A model generated the notes under the pieces. The model ran no database searches. It was not told the origin of the DNA and saw only the letters and a program-made list of their open reading frames with translations. Positions 23,662 through 36,782 of a DNA stretch of 64,000 nt are shown here, piece after piece (within the stretch, counting starts at the first letter, position 1; the number at the start of each line of letters is the position of its first letter). The translations under genes and the position numbers were made by a program. The stretch is from Myrica gale (lineage: Eukaryota; Streptophyta; Magnoliopsida; Fagales; Myricaceae): NCBI GenBank assembly GCA_963930655.1, contig OZ005620.1, positions 1,193,001 through 1,257,000 on the forward strand. The letters are read 5' to 3'.

Positions 23662-24773
23662 GCGCTGTGTTTTGGTCCAAGCCCGCTTAAATCGCAAGCA
23701 TTCAAGAAATGGGGTCAGTTTGGGTGATCCCAATCTACCAGGCAGTACTCATGCATTTGGAGAGACAGAAGTCTGCTAACCTCAGTCTGTTCATGCTAAA
23801 GTTTAGTAGGTTTCCTATGGAAATCAATCTTGCCGTGATACAAAGTGAAGGATTATTTTAGTAATGGTGGCCTTTTTCCAAAACCCACTTAATTCGGCAC
23901 TCGTGCTATATGCATGCTAATCTAAAGAAATCCCTGAATTTTCGCAAGCGAGTCTTTGGCTGATGGAACCGCTTTACCAAACTTTGAACGACCTGGAGCG
24001 TAAGCGTTGCTTCAGCTCTGACAAGGGTTGACAGACAAAGCAACTCGGTGCGACCAAAGCTCAGGCTGTAAACCAGGGTCGGTAATCCCTTGCAAGAAGT
24101 TGGAATAACGTCTTACCAGCTGGAAGAAAATTCTCGCTGGGAACATCATGTCCATGAAGCAATAAAAAACAATTTCTGTCAACTGTAGAGATTGATATAA
24201 AGCGGGGCGGGTTGGCAGAGGCAACTACAGGGCTAATTTCAAAGAAATTTGGCAACCCGTAGAAGTGATAGCGGCACCATTTGGGTTCGAATAGAAAATA
24301 TAATCGCTCGAATATTTAACAATGTTGAATTGGGCTACACAGCTCTTAACAAGCTTCTAAATGCAAGCCCTTGGTGAGGTTGAATGAAAACAACTCTTTA
24401 TCTCTATAAATACCGCACAAGCACAAAAGCATACAGCTCAAGTAAACAGGGAGCAGAGTTGGGGGGGAAAAAATACAAGAGATCACAACAAGAATATTGA
24501 ACTTGAAGAACCATGGTAGAACTCTCGAGGATGGTAACTTTGATCAATTATAGCTTGGTCCAAGTGCAATGAGACGGGTTTGAAAGAACACACATAGGAA
24601 TCAAATGAAAAAAAATAAATAGGAAATATATACAAGGAACAACATCTGCTGAGTATCCTCTCCCCCCTTAATTTTAAGACATCAGATAAAGTCTCCAGTT
24701 AAATCCAGCACCAAAGTCGCAACCGGGAAACGGACTGGCAGAGTCTGGGAGCTGAAGCGTAAGGCGGTATCCA
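23662..24773. other. Intergenic plus probable 3' UTR of the RGLG gene
   Basis: No gene recognised between the GLOX promoter and the RGLG stop codon at 24774. Small frames at 24012-24255 have no domain. The part next to 24774 is expected to be 3' UTR. Confidence 0.45.
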
Positions 24774-27700
24774 TTAATAGAGCTTTATTCTGGTCTGGAT
24801 GGTGCTCCGGCACATGGGGCATGAGGGAAGATCTTCTCCACAGTCGCAACATGTCTGTGAATCAATGGAATCTCAGTCAATGGATTCTTTTATCAAAGCT
24901 CAAGAAAGATTCAACAAAAATGCCCTGCTGCATTACCTGATGTCCACAACCAAAGGCCATGTTCTTTGGATTGGTAAGGCAAATGGGACAAACCTGCGAG
25001 GATCACAAAAGACATGCAAGAAAATTACTGAAATCGACTTGGAATAAAGACGTATAATCTTGAGATTGCCACTATTTTAAGACTTCCATCATGCGGTTCA
25101 GCCTCATAACATGACTAGCAAAGGAAGATGGTGAACTCCCGAAGTAGGAAGTGGCATTACATGATTATCACTTGAAGGAGGAGCTGAGCCACCAGCAGTA
25201 TAATGTCCACCAGAAGTGGGTGCACTTGGATGAAAACTGCTTTTATGTGAAGGTTTTCTAGTGCTGAAAGAAGCTGCACCATACATAGGTGGAGGGAGAG
25301 AAACCCTGTCTATATCATTTCCCCTACTAACCCTGATTGGAAAGTATAGAAAAAAGTAAATAACTAAATTGAAAATGAACTATGGTAGTGGCAGCAGAGA
25401 AGAACCATCAAGACCATAGAAGAAAGAAGTTACGTATTGTTACCCCAATAAACCAAGCTCCAGTGTTGCTTTATACTGGGATGGTATTTCCATCAAGGCT
25501 GCAAGAGAAAATTCAGCTTCCTTTCTAGACCGGTCCATACTCTTTGACATTATTTCTGTAAAATTCACAAACTACAAAAGCCAAAAGAATGCACTATTTC
25601 TGAATCAGACATCTACGAAAAAGTCAAGATATTATCCAAGTACCTTACCTGGAAGTTATAAAAGGTACGAGCAGGTATATTATCTTGAATTTTTTTATCA
25701 TGCACTATTTCTCAATCAAATATCGAAGAATAAGTAAACATGTTCAGATACCTTGAAACACTTACCTGGAAATTATCAAAGGCACGAGAAGGTATATTAT
25801 CATCAAATCTTTTCATCATGTCCCATGGCCCATCTCCAACCCCAACTAATACAATTGACAATGGATACTCGCTGCAAATTGCAAAGCATATTAAAAGGTG
25901 TCTTGGGGACAGAATATATATGTCAACAAACATGGCAGCCAAGCAATACCTTGCTTTCACAATTGCATCAACAGTTTTCTTTTCCTGTGGGCTTAGCTGG
26001 CCACGCTCCGTATCAACACTTCTCGTAACCTGTGACAACCCAAGGTTTCAAGGATTTGAATGAACCATCAGAAGTGGCTACAGAAAAGCTAGCTGCTGTA
26101 AAATGTCTGACTACAATTGAACCATACAATGAAAAACTTAGGCTTTTGCTGCTGTAAGTAATACAATATTAATAACTAGATCTTCTGCGTTACGCAGGAA
26201 CTTGGATGTATTCTTCTGCCAACACTTGTTAGCTCTAGCTTCCTCTAAAATTAAGTTACCAAATTTAATGGCATGTTGCTTCATTCCTCGATTCTGCTCC
26301 AATTGCAAATCATTTCCTCATTGTGAAATTTGACAAGCCACAAGAACCAATACGGACCGTACAGTAGTTATAGCACATAGGAATGGCTGATAAATCCATT
26401 TGATTATCTGGTGACACAAATAACTCTATATTCTGCCATTCATACTTCTTGTAGTAAGTATTTCCATTGGCTCTTGGTATTAACCAGGCCATGAATTACA
26501 AAAGTGCCTTTGCTTATAATTTTGCATTTATCTTTACTAGGCAAGCAGGTCAATAACTTATGCAAGTTCAATTCGTGGCTGCATTAATAATGTCATTTCT
26601 TGGATGTGGAGATATATTGTAAGACCTCGATGAGTACCTAAAGAGATCTGACTTAAAAGAGAACTTTTTAATTTCTTGAAATCTAGCAACTTTCATCATT
26701 GAAGACCAAAACCTAGAAATCTTAGTCATACTGTCTGTAGGCGTGTACAGCTAGGTCAAAAGTTTCTTCAACATGTACAGAGTACAGACCATTGACAAAT
26801 TACCTGCCCATCAGCTATTATCAGCAGCACATGATATTGGCCACCACTTTTCTCAACAATAGTGATGGCCATTTCAATGATGGGGGCAAAAGATGTTGGC
26901 CCTGCCATAGGAAAAGAAGAAGAAAGTTGCATAAGCAAAGGCTAAGAAGAAGAAGAATATGAAAAGAACAAGTCAGATTCAAACCAGCAAGCCGTAGATG
27001 AGGAACCAATTCCCTGTATCTTCTTAATACCTCTTCAAATCCCTCACAAAATCTCTCATCGGAATAGAAACTGAAAACTTCTTGATCATGAGTCGATGCT
27101 ACAAATATGTAAATTACATACAAACTTAGTTATATTGAGGAAGAATTCAGGAAGAGAGAAACTGCCAATGTAACACCTCTATAGAAGAAATACCGTCTCC
27201 AAATCCAAAACAGGGAATCAAGTTATCCTCATCAAAGGAAGATAGTGTTTTTCCAATAATAGATATTGCATGCTCATAGGGATTTTGTTCATCTCCAATG
27301 TGATGCAAACTTCTCCGGTTGAAGGACCTTGAGCCTAACAGCAGTCAGCAAAGTAAGTTTAGCATATTTCAGTAAAGCTCAAAAGAATTATATGCACAAA
27401 TAAGAGGTCGAACCAGTCCACTCATTGCTCTTTGTAAAGTCAATACCAACAATAAGATTGGAAGACTCCAGTCCAGCACGTGCCAGTGCTTCAGTAACCT
27501 GAGACAAGAAGAGTATTTTGCAATGTTGTAATATCTGTGAAGTAGTAACACCCATACATAGAAATCAGTACGTACAATTATATATAAATTCACATTTTCT
27601 TCCTCTCAATAAACTAAAAATCCTTTAATGCATATAGATACATGTGTTTGGGTTTAGAGCCTAGGAAACAGGAATAAGCATTATCTATAAGCCCACGTTC

Positions 27701-28572
27701 CTGCCACATGGTGGACCGTCTCCACAAAATATCTAACACCACCACGGCTCCAACACAGGATCACTACTAGAAAGCAAGCACTCGTAAAACTACAGGATGC
27801 AGAGTCAAATGCCTCATCAAGGCACTAAACCAAGCTCTGACGTCCACCAATTGATGGCAGCTAACTGCTGAGCACATGAGGCATAAAAGTCGTAGATGAA
27901 TATGAGGTACATTTCGGATTAAGTCTTGATCATATCATGAATTGTAAGATAACAACTTCAGTTATGTAAGATTAAGCATTCACAGTCACTGCACTCCCGG
28001 CACAGTAATGTATGCCATAAAAGTGAGACTCGCATTAGAAGAACATTAAGCATCTCAAATGTTATTACAGTAAGAATATTATTATACATCTGGAACTTCT
28101 TTGTTTTTGGTTATATACAACTGTCATTTAATTATAAAGAAGAAATAAAATTATTTGGCAAAGGCACAACAGCTTCAAAACGTCAGTATCAGGTTTTTTT
28201 TTTCAGAATACAGCAAACCCTTGAATCACTCTGAGTGAAAGCAACTATGACTTCAGCTGAGACTTGAAAAATCTTGCCATTTTCCAATTATAACAATTCC
28301 TTCATTGGCAACAGAAACTACTATTTTACCTGCTCCAGGCTATTATAATTATCTTCTATCTTTGAATACTTCCTCTCTAACTTCCTCCTTGACTCAGGAG
28401 CCTGACCACCACCACCGTGTGTTTGAAGTGGAGGTGAAAAATACTGTTGTGACTCATAACCTTGGTTTGGTTGTTGATACGATGAGGGCGGATAACTATG
28501 ATGACTCCAAGTGTATGAATTAGATCCCCTAGACGAAGCCTGTCTAGCATGCTTAGAAGTACTTCCACCCAT
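24774..28572 (-). CDS. RGLG: RGLG-type E3 ubiquitin ligase (VWA/copine domain plus RING finger)
   Basis: RGLG proteins are plasma-membrane ligases acting in auxin transport (K63 ubiquitin chains), ABA and drought signalling. Eleven exons join in phase to 432 residues: 28330-28572, 27414-27498, 27194-27334, 26985-27098, 26804-26901, 25950-26029, 25766-25871, 25444-25571, 25161-25326, 24937-24993, 24774-24854. The N-terminus MGGSTSK fits an N-myristoylation site (Gly2, Ser5), as expected for membrane attachment. The Ser/Tyr/Gln-rich stretch to about residue 65 looks disordered. The VWA domain starts at [15 protein letters not shown] (MIDAS-like DxTxSN) and continues through [14 protein letters not shown] and [16 protein letters not shown] Pro/Ser linker precedes the C-terminal C3HC4 [21 protein letters not shown] then [18 protein letters not shown], ending TRIKLY. 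The start is the ATG at 28572. A 5' UTR exon near 29565-29640 (donor gcaag/gtaag) is inferred. Confidence 0.93.
25590..25818. repeat. Tandem duplication of an RGLG exon end and flanking intron
   Basis: 25701-25818 spans the 3' end of the exon encoding RAFDNFQ and its intron. 25590-25700 is a diverged adjacent copy: both begin tgcactatttct and both contain an (a/c)cttacctggaa donor region followed by a similar agtatattat-type coding stretch. The outer copy lies in the intron and lacks an acceptor, so it should be silent unless it acts as a decoy donor. Confidence 0.75.
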
Positions 28573-29920
28573 CAACCCAGTCTCCTACAAAAGTGTTTGC
28601 AACATAGACAACAGAATACAATTTAGCAGGTTAAATATAAGTATTTGAAGCAAACTCAACACCCACTTTGAGCAAATCAACACCTTGAGAGCCTAATCAA
28701 CAGAAAAATAAAAAATGAAAGAATTCACACCTTCAACACCTCTTTCTTTCGTTCCCCGTACAGATAACTAGCTAAAAAGTCATGGTGGGTTGGAAATAAT
28801 TGAGCTTCGATATATTTTCAATTCCCTTTCTATCGAGAATCAAGGCAGGTTATACAATTTACTTTGGAAGTGCTATACGAAATTAACGGGGATATAATTA
28901 TTTGATTGAAACATGGCATTAACTACTAATGTTCTGAGTACGAAATGGGCAATGTCAGACTGGTCATATTGCCATTTCATCAAAAAAATTAAGAAGTTTT
29001 AGATTGGCAATAACTATGACCTCAAAAGGGCATAATATCACAAACTACTTTCTGTACGCTAAGAACAGAAAATTAAAGCATTTTACTTCCATAAAGCAAG
29101 AAATGTACTCCCAAGATGTTAATCCTGCAATGGAGCGATGTCCTCTTAGTAATTAGTTCCAAATCTCAACCCATCATTTATGATCTGAAAACAGACAGAA
29201 TCCGCAGAGCTCAATGTCAAAAGCAAAAACTTCGATCGAAAAATCATATATAGCTCCATAACCCATTGTAAAGCGATTTTCTCCAAGATTTCTCTTGGGA
29301 TAAGACTTAGCAAGAAATCCAAGCCAGTGTAACTATCCGCGTGCTTTCTCTCTCTTAAATACTACGTTTGAGTTACAGTTAGCCCCAATTCAGCAAAAAA
29401 AAAAAAGGTTATAGTTAGCCCCAATTGTCCAAATCCAACACCACCTCATCAAAACCTCTTAAACTAAACAACTATTCCAACTCAGAAACCAGTAACCAGT
29501 AACCAGAAAAAACAAACGTCAAAACCAGAGCAGGTTTTTATGAAAATATCAATGGCTAGCTTACCTTGCTGAGAGGAAGTCAACTACAGCAGCATTCTTT
29601 ATTCTGGGTAGGCAGGAGGAGGAGATAGTGAAGGTTGTCTCAGTGGGCGGAGAAGTCCGTGGGCGTAAAAGGGCAACGGTCAGGAAATGGGACACAAAGT
29701 GGAGATAGAGTTAATGGTTACGACTGGTTCCCGGAAGTTTCCCTTGCAGAAAAAGGAAGCTTCTTTTGTTTTTTTACCGACAGTGACAGCCATTCTCCAT
29801 TTGGCTTCTCCTGGTTTCAACTCTCTTCCTCAAAGAGCAGAAAGGGCATCAATTCATAATTGCAATTTAAGGCGTGAGTATACAGAAGCATCTTCCATCT
29901 GTAACGAAGATCCCGGGGAT

Positions 29921-30021
29921 GATTAGTAGCCAAAAATTCTCAAAATTTTAGAATAAAATAATTTTTTTTAAATTTTCTATCTTTCTCAAAAATTCTCAAA
30001 TTGATTAGTAGCCAAAAATTC
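29921..30021. repeat. Direct repeat gattagtagccaaaaattc flanking an AT-rich insert
   Basis: The 19-base segment occurs at about 29921-29939 and again at about 30002-30020, flanking roughly 62 bases of AT-rich DNA rich in ctcaaaattt and tctcaaaaattct. It looks like a small local duplication or insertion. Confidence 0.5.
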
Positions 30022-30928
30022 CAATTATTTGCTCCGGCACATTCTTATCCCTTAAAGTTCCCTTGTGCTTTTCATCTGGTCAGAATCTTGGGGTGGGGCG
30101 GGGAAAGTAGCTTCACATGAATGTAGAGATTATTGATAGAAGAAATAACGCCTTTTCTACTGATGGTAACGTCCATCGTCTTTAGCATTCATTTTAAAGT
30201 ACCTAATGATTTGGTACGGTGGTGATTAAAGATTTACACAATGATAACTAGCTTTTGACCTTTTAGGCATTATTCTCAGATAAAGCGGGGGCACTGGGCC
30301 CATATATGCTTAGGATTACAGCAATCGATCGTTTCTCTTGTGGATGGCATGTTCTTCCTTTGTTTCCTTCAAGTTTCTTTCTTTTTTTAATTCCTTTTTT
30401 GAGTTATTTGTTAGATCTTAAAAGGGGAAAAAAACAAAGGCATATTGGAGTGGTCTAATGGGGACCAAGATCCTCTAAAATACCTGTTGGAATTGTAACC
30501 TAGGTAGTGTTCATAATGTTATTGCTTTGGAACATAAAAGAGGTGGCACCCATTGATACAAGAATGCAATAATATGGTGCACTTTGGACTTCATAAAATA
30601 GGCTGGGATTTCGTGATTGCATGAAACAAGAAAGAGGACGACAGTTTTCGCAACAAAATCTCTTGATATTTATTTGGAGACGAAGATATTGACCATCCAT
30701 AAAAGTCAATTAACCATTTTTGGTAAGGGCGGTGTTCAAAATCTCTTGATAGTTTCATCACCACCTATGTTTTTGGGAAGGGAGAATATACAACTTGGAA
30801 AAAGAAGAAGCAAAAAACAAAGGTGACGGAATTGAAAAATAGATCTCATACTTTCGGACATTCTTATCTAAATGATGGTGTTATATTGAAATAAGGGACT
30901 GATATTCTTTTGCAGGAAGTATGACCAA

Positions 30929-31110
30929 TTAAGCACTCCGACTCCTATTCAATTTAATTTGAGAGCTGTCAATTTTGAATGATGTCAAAGTTGGGGGATC
31001 ATTCAAATATTTTTGAAGTATGAAAAATATTTATACCTACTTCCTAATTAAGCACTCCAACTACTAATGAATAGTATTGGAGAACTGTCAATTTTGAATG
31101 ATGTCAAATT
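30929..31110. repeat. Diverged tandem duplication in the STR14 upstream region
   Basis: aattaagcactccgact at about 30927 and aattaagcactccaact at about 31046 each lead into gagagctgtcaattttgaa or gagaactgtcaattttgaa and then tgatgtcaaa. The period is about 120 bases, some 450-600 bases upstream of the STR14 ATG. Confidence 0.6.
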
Positions 31111-31551
31111 TTCAATCCAATAAGTATATTAAATATGTATAAAAAGGCCTAGAGCCTTGTTTATTCAGTGAATTTAGCTTAGAAATTTTTTTGATGATGA
31201 TGAGATATGCTAGACAAGGTAGATCATCTCAACCCACAAGGAAAATCTCCCAAATCTTCCAACTCAAAAGAGATTGGGTAAAAGAGAGATGAAAAAGAAA
31301 CTAACAAAAAAAGACTCCAGATGAAAATGAAGGAAAAGGAAGTGGAAACAAACTTTACAACTTTTTAAAATAGCGTACGTATAGGTTTGCATTATTGCAC
31401 CTTTTCGTTTCAGCATGCTCCTCCTTGGGAGTAATCCTGCCCCGAGCAGTAAGTTATCCAGGAGAAGCATATCCTTTCTTCATGGAAGTTGGATTTCTAA
31501 CGGATAAGCAATTCCCACCAGTTTCATAATCTCACCCATAAAGTTCCGACG

Positions 31552-34500
31552 ATGGGAGCTCTTGGACTTCCCTCTTTCAACTCTCTTACCATTCCACGGT
31601 CCATTCTCGAAACAGAAAATGTCTTCAAAATATCTAGAAGAACGTATTATCGCAGTTCTTCAGCGCTGTCTTCGGTGCAACTCAGGCCCTTTCGTTACAT
31701 CTCTTCAGAGCTATCTTCTCTGAAACTCAGACCCACTTGCAGGACCCAACTTTTGGTATGTAAATATTCCAACTTTACCAAGCTTTTATGAATGAGACTT
31801 CATTTGTGTTTTGTGGGCGTTTTGGTTCTATCAATGTTGAGTGGTAAGAAGATGAAGAGAAAGAAAAGAAAGCTAAATTTCAAGCCTTTCTTCTGGTTTA
31901 TTTTTTGGTCATTTAAGTAGAAAGCATCTATTTGGCGGGTAGAGCTATTTGTATCAGCAAATAGTTGCGAAGAAAATGGGAATTTTAATTGAGTTTCTTT
32001 TTCCTTCAGTTTTCACAGAAAACTAAGGGAACTTCTGTGATTGATTTATAACTCCTCGCTTCTAATGTGGTTATCTGTGTTTCTTATTCAGCACTGGAGT
32101 ACGACTCGAATGCAGGCCGGCGGTGGAGATTATGAATTGAAGCAAATGAAAGATATGGCTGCTGCCCGGAAGAGATGGGAAGCTCTGGTATTTTGCACCT
32201 CACAGTAACAACCTTTTATCTTTCTCTTTTGGCAAGGAGTTGAAGGGTTAGTACGAAATCATGTCTTTTTTGGCGCCCGGGGGGGGGGGGGGGACACTAA
32301 GTCCGGTATTTGGTGAAGATATGCAAGTGAACTATGGTTCAGAGATTGAGCTGTCTGAAATTGAACGTTTGGCGCCGGCTTATAATTGAAATCCAAACTG
32401 ATTGATCGTTCTATAGTCTGTATTACATTATTTTAAAGATTGCAACGGAAGAAGTATTAAGTGAAAGAAAGTGGGAGAACTGGGGTATCTAGGTAATCTG
32501 ATTCCATAAAACACCCGTAGTATGTCATTTATTTTTTATTTTATTTCAAAAAAGCAAGCTCTACAGAATGATTTGACTTTAGCATACAGTGGTTGTCATG
32601 ATTCGGTGTGTTAGGCACATCTGGGGCGATATTTCAGATCGAGTAATCATGATTGGGCTAACATGGCATTGTTCGGTTACCTCAATGCAATTTGTAATGA
32701 CTTAGGAATGCACTAACCATGTTTGTTGCTCCCCATACTTGTACTCGGGATTGTCTAGTATTTATCCAAAACGGGATTTAGCACATACCCATACAACAGT
32801 TTGACAATCGATTCCAATCCAATCCAATCCTGTTTATCATAACGGCTGGTATACATTTATATTAAGGATAATCTATCCCCACAGTACCAAACAATCCTCT
32901 AGAAAATTCTTAGGCATTGCATTTCCTGTGTATATACCCATCAATGCATGTGCGTGCAGCCTGTAGTATATTCAGAAATGATTGGAGATTCTAATGGAAC
33001 ATAATGTACATGGTAAGGTTCTTGTACAAGACATATTTTGTAAATGCGTTGATTGTTATGAGCATGTAAATAGTATGGGTGCTTTTGACATTATGACCTC
33101 TAAGATTTGCTTATGATTTTTTTGGGGCTTCCTTAGCAATTTGGCTTTATAGCTGTTGTACAAGGAAGGAGAGCAAGATACTTGATCTAGAATATGAAAA
33201 GACCCTTGTGCCTTTCTCAGGCCTAATCTAGCCCAGGGATGCTTAACTTTTAACTGAACCATAGATATCTTGATTTTGTATATATTATGTATCAGCTGCA
33301 TTTATTCAGCATATCTTTTATCAAATTGCCTTAGGGAATGCAACTTGAATTTCATATCATGTTTTTATTGTTTCCTATATAGTCAGGGAAGAAAAAATTA
33401 AAGTTCTTACACCAAGAGAAGCTGGTTATGCAGTTCAGCTATCTAATAGAACTCTGCTTGATGTTCGTCCGTCTACTGAACGCGAAAAGGTGGACAGCAT
33501 TCCTTTCAAGCTATTGTACTTTGGATATTATTTTTGTTTTTAGAATTCAGGTTTTCCAACGATACATTTTGGTTGCTTTGGTTCAGTTTGGGTCACTGCT
33601 TATCGGTGCAACATAAATTTCCTGTATTACTTGATTTCTATTTTGTGGTTTTAGAGTTTGTGAGGGTTATTGGAATGTCTCTTACAATTGTGGTAAATAT
33701 CATATTTTGGAACATCGTGTCCGATTATTGAAGTCAATTAATTGTATTCGTCGTCTAAATTTTTTTTCGTGATGCATTTTTTTGAGGGAATTTTAACAGA
33801 GCGTCTTGTCACCATGGTAATATTAGTTGTCATGATTCTTGGATATCATATCTTCTCCCTTGTTTTGAAGGCATGGGTTAAAAGCTCAACCTGGATTCCA
33901 ATCTTTGACATCGATACCAATTTTGATGCTGGAACGCTGTCCAGAAAGATCACAAATTTCATGATGGGTATGAAGCAACCTTTGGGCTCTTGTCTTTCAT
34001 AGATGACATTTGCTTTTTGTACAAAAGCAAATGGATTGACTAATGAATGATCAATGAACAGGATTTTTATCATGTCTCACCGGGAGCAGGAGGGTGGTAA
34101 ATTCCGTATTTAGAGACCTCTTGCATTGTGTGTTATCTGGAAACCATAGTTCCTTTGGAAACTATTAGGATAAGTTTCCATCTCTATATCCTAGTTACTT
34201 TGTTAATTTTCACTTATGTTTTTTAGGAGGTTGGTGGAGCGGCGTGCCTACATTGTCGTATAATAAGTATGTCAGAAATCACGTTCTTTGATTTACTTGT
34301 CTATACACTGAATGCCTTATCTGTTGTGTTTCTTGCTTCAACAGTCAGTTCTTATCAAAAGTTGAGGAGAAATATCCAAAAGATACTGCCCTTATTGTTA
34401 CATGCCAGAAGGGGTTGAGGTGAGCTTCTGTGTAACTGACTGGACTTTCAGATGGTTGGTAGTATGGCATTTATCTCTGGTTATGCCTTTGTCAGTGGGT

Positions 34501-36782
34501 GGGAGGGGAATTATTCTGTGACACAAGCATTTGGAAGTTCCCATTTTGCTGTTAATGAGATTACGTACCCTTAGTGAGCAAAGCATTACATCAAGAACAC
34601 TTAATTCTTACAGTTTATGTTTTCAGTTTTGGTTAGGACCTCCAAACTCTTTACACGAGCTTTTAATTTTTTCTTCCCCTGTTGTATTGGAATTTTTTTT
34701 CTCATTATTTCACTTACAATTATAAATGTGTGGAAGCGGTGAGACCAATTGACATTCAAGGGTTTTCCAAATAGCCTAAACAATTTGCTGAAAAGGGAAC
34801 TTTGATGGAAGTTATTTTCTCATTAAAATTCACGAAGTTCAATTTAGCCATCGCTTATACTTCATTGAAAGAGAGTAGTGAAAAAAAACTATGGCAGGGA
34901 GAGATCTCTGTGATACTTTCTAGCGGTGAGGTGAGCAATGACCAAGCATGAAGCACTAATATGAGGCTTAAACAAGGATCTGCTGTAAACAGTGTGATCT
35001 CTCTCCAGACAGTCTCTGTCCCTTCTTGGTCAGGATCTAGATGGTATCCCTTGTGATTTACAGTTTGGAATGTTACGTTCTTGGACTCTCTCCAAACCTG
35101 TACCACTAAATTGGAATTCAGTCTTGGTTGAGAAACAGAAGGGTGCCAGTTAGCGGCCTGCGTGAGACAGATATAGTCTTCGTTATTATCTAACATATAT
35201 TGAATAATCTAGATATTGAGCAATGTGAATCACCTTTATATACTGAAGAATCAATGTTGAATTTTGCTGGTGTAAGAAAGTAAAGGGTACTTGTTGTCTC
35301 ATCTCACTTCTCACATTCTGAAGTGCATTATTCTGCCAGATCCCTAGCTGCTTGTGAGGTACTGTATAATGCTGGCTACAGAAACCTTTTCTTGGTGCAA
35401 GGGGGGTTGGAGGCTGCAGAAGAGGAGGTATTTTCTTATGACAGATCCCGGAATTTTCTTTATTATTGCCTTTGTATTTCCTATTCGTTGTTATTCCTTT
35501 TCAGCCAGTCTACTGTGAAGTAGACCTATACTAAGGCTGCGTTTGTCACTAAAATTTTACCCAAAATTTTATCTCTCCTAATAAAATACTCCAATATAAT
35601 CTCTCTCTCTTCCATCAAAAAATATAAAAAATTACAAAAACTATAAAAATATTACCTCTCTCTTCACTTTTTCACTAAACCCAATACCAACACTAAACCC
35701 AATACCAAAAATTTTATCACACAAACCCACCCTAAGTCTCATCTTATGTTAAGCAGGATCTTGTCAGAGAAGGTCCTCAACCTCTGAAATTTGCTGGAAT
35801 CGGTGGCGTTTCAGAATTTCTTGGGTAACTATTTAATCCTTCATCACAAGAAAAAATTTGTGGGACTTCTCTTTTCCTTTTTTTTTCAAATCAAGATACA
35901 CAAAATTCCAAGCACTTTGTACACAACATAGCCTACATGCATGTTGGTCATTGCCCAGCTCATGACCTTACCAAGCACTTTTTCCAGACTGGGTTAGAAG
36001 ATGATACCGACACCATCCACTGCAGATCTCTAGATGGCCATGGGATGGTTTATCCTGAAAATGGCTGAAGATTGGAGTTGTCACTTTTACTGAAGAAAGG
36101 TTCTCGCTCTGAGCCCTGAAAACCTCTGGGCTGGTCATGTTGCTGGTTGGTGTTATATATCTGGATAGGGTTTCTGTGCAAATTATGAAGCGACAGTCCA
36201 TGACCAGCTGACTCTGCATCCTCATTTCCTCTTGCCAATGAGCTTTATCCTGAATGGCACCTCTTCCCTCCGTAAGACTGGTGTCCGGGGATATGGTTGC
36301 TGGTTGAAAACCTGCTGAGGGCTTGTGTAACTTACAATCTTAAGGAAATAAGTGTCCTGATTTCCCTGTCCTCTACATCCCTAGTTTTACGGCTAAATAA
36401 AGTCTGTGGACTTCTTTTTGGAGTACTAGCTTCTATAACACACGAAAGATTCTCTGTCCTCAGGTCATTGACTTATAGAGATTACGAATCAAGCAACATG
36501 TTGACATCATTATTTTCAGTTTTACAGATCAACAAAGAGATGCAGCTTCAAGAGAAGGTTGGGGTTACCGACTTGTGTTCTCTGCCCGCCTGGTAATTAT
36601 TCAGTTTTCCAAATTTGTAAATTTTAAAAGAGTTTTGAGCCTTTAGTCTGTTACCTTAGAATCTACTAATATGATGTTTTATATTGTGTTTGGAACAGGT
36701 GGGAATCTTTCTTGTTGCTGATGCCTTATTTATTGGTGCTCAGCAAGTAGGCCATTATCTTCAGGACATAAGGTCTCACTGA
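31552..36782 (+). CDS. STR14: Rhodanese-like domain protein 14, chloroplastic
   Basis: STR14 belongs to plant sulfurtransferase-like proteins with a plastid transit peptide, one rhodanese domain and a C-terminal membrane helix; its exact role is unknown. Ten exons: 31552-31755, 32092-32187, 33383-33489, 33871-33967, 34227-34266, 34345-34419, 35340-35427, 35757-35824, 36520-36592, 36699-36782, about 310 residues. The first 65 residues are Ser/Arg-rich like a transit peptide. Next come DYELKQMKDMAAARKRWEAL, then VLTPREAGYAVQLSNRTLLDVRPS and WVKSSTWIPIFDID. The putative active-site loop is ALIVTCQKGLRSLAAC (Cys in TCQKG), followed by LFLVQGGLEAA and a final helix VGIFLVADALFIGAQQVGH. All junctions keep phase except exon 2 to exon 3: ...GCTCTG/gtattt and tatatag/TCAGGG leave the frame one base short (see findings). 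All other exons are intact, so I keep it as a gene. A MITE sits in intron 7. Confidence 0.85.
32279..32294. repeat. Poly-G homopolymer in STR14 intron 2
   Basis: A run of about 14-15 G within intron 2. Such runs are prone to sequencing error and length change; it lies outside coding sequence. Confidence 0.8.
35535..35736 (+). mobile_element. PIF/Harbinger-like MITE copy 1, in STR14 intron 7
   Basis: The left end ggctgcgtttgtcactaaaa and the reverse complement of the right end gggtgggtttgtgtgataaa form a terminal inverted repeat with TAA on both sides, the TSD typical of PIF/Harbinger (Tourist) elements. A second copy in the opposite orientation is at about 62625-62815. The right end lies only about 20 bases upstream of exon 8. 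Confidence 0.8.

Larger units (their letters stand above)
28573..31551. other. RGLG 5' leader intron and divergent intergenic region
   Basis: 28573-29564 is the probable 5' UTR intron of RGLG (acceptor ttttgtag just upstream of gagactgggttgATG on the minus strand). The region 29640-31551 separates divergent RGLG and STR14 promoters. Two short direct-repeat structures are listed separately. No other gene was recognised. Confidence 0.5.
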
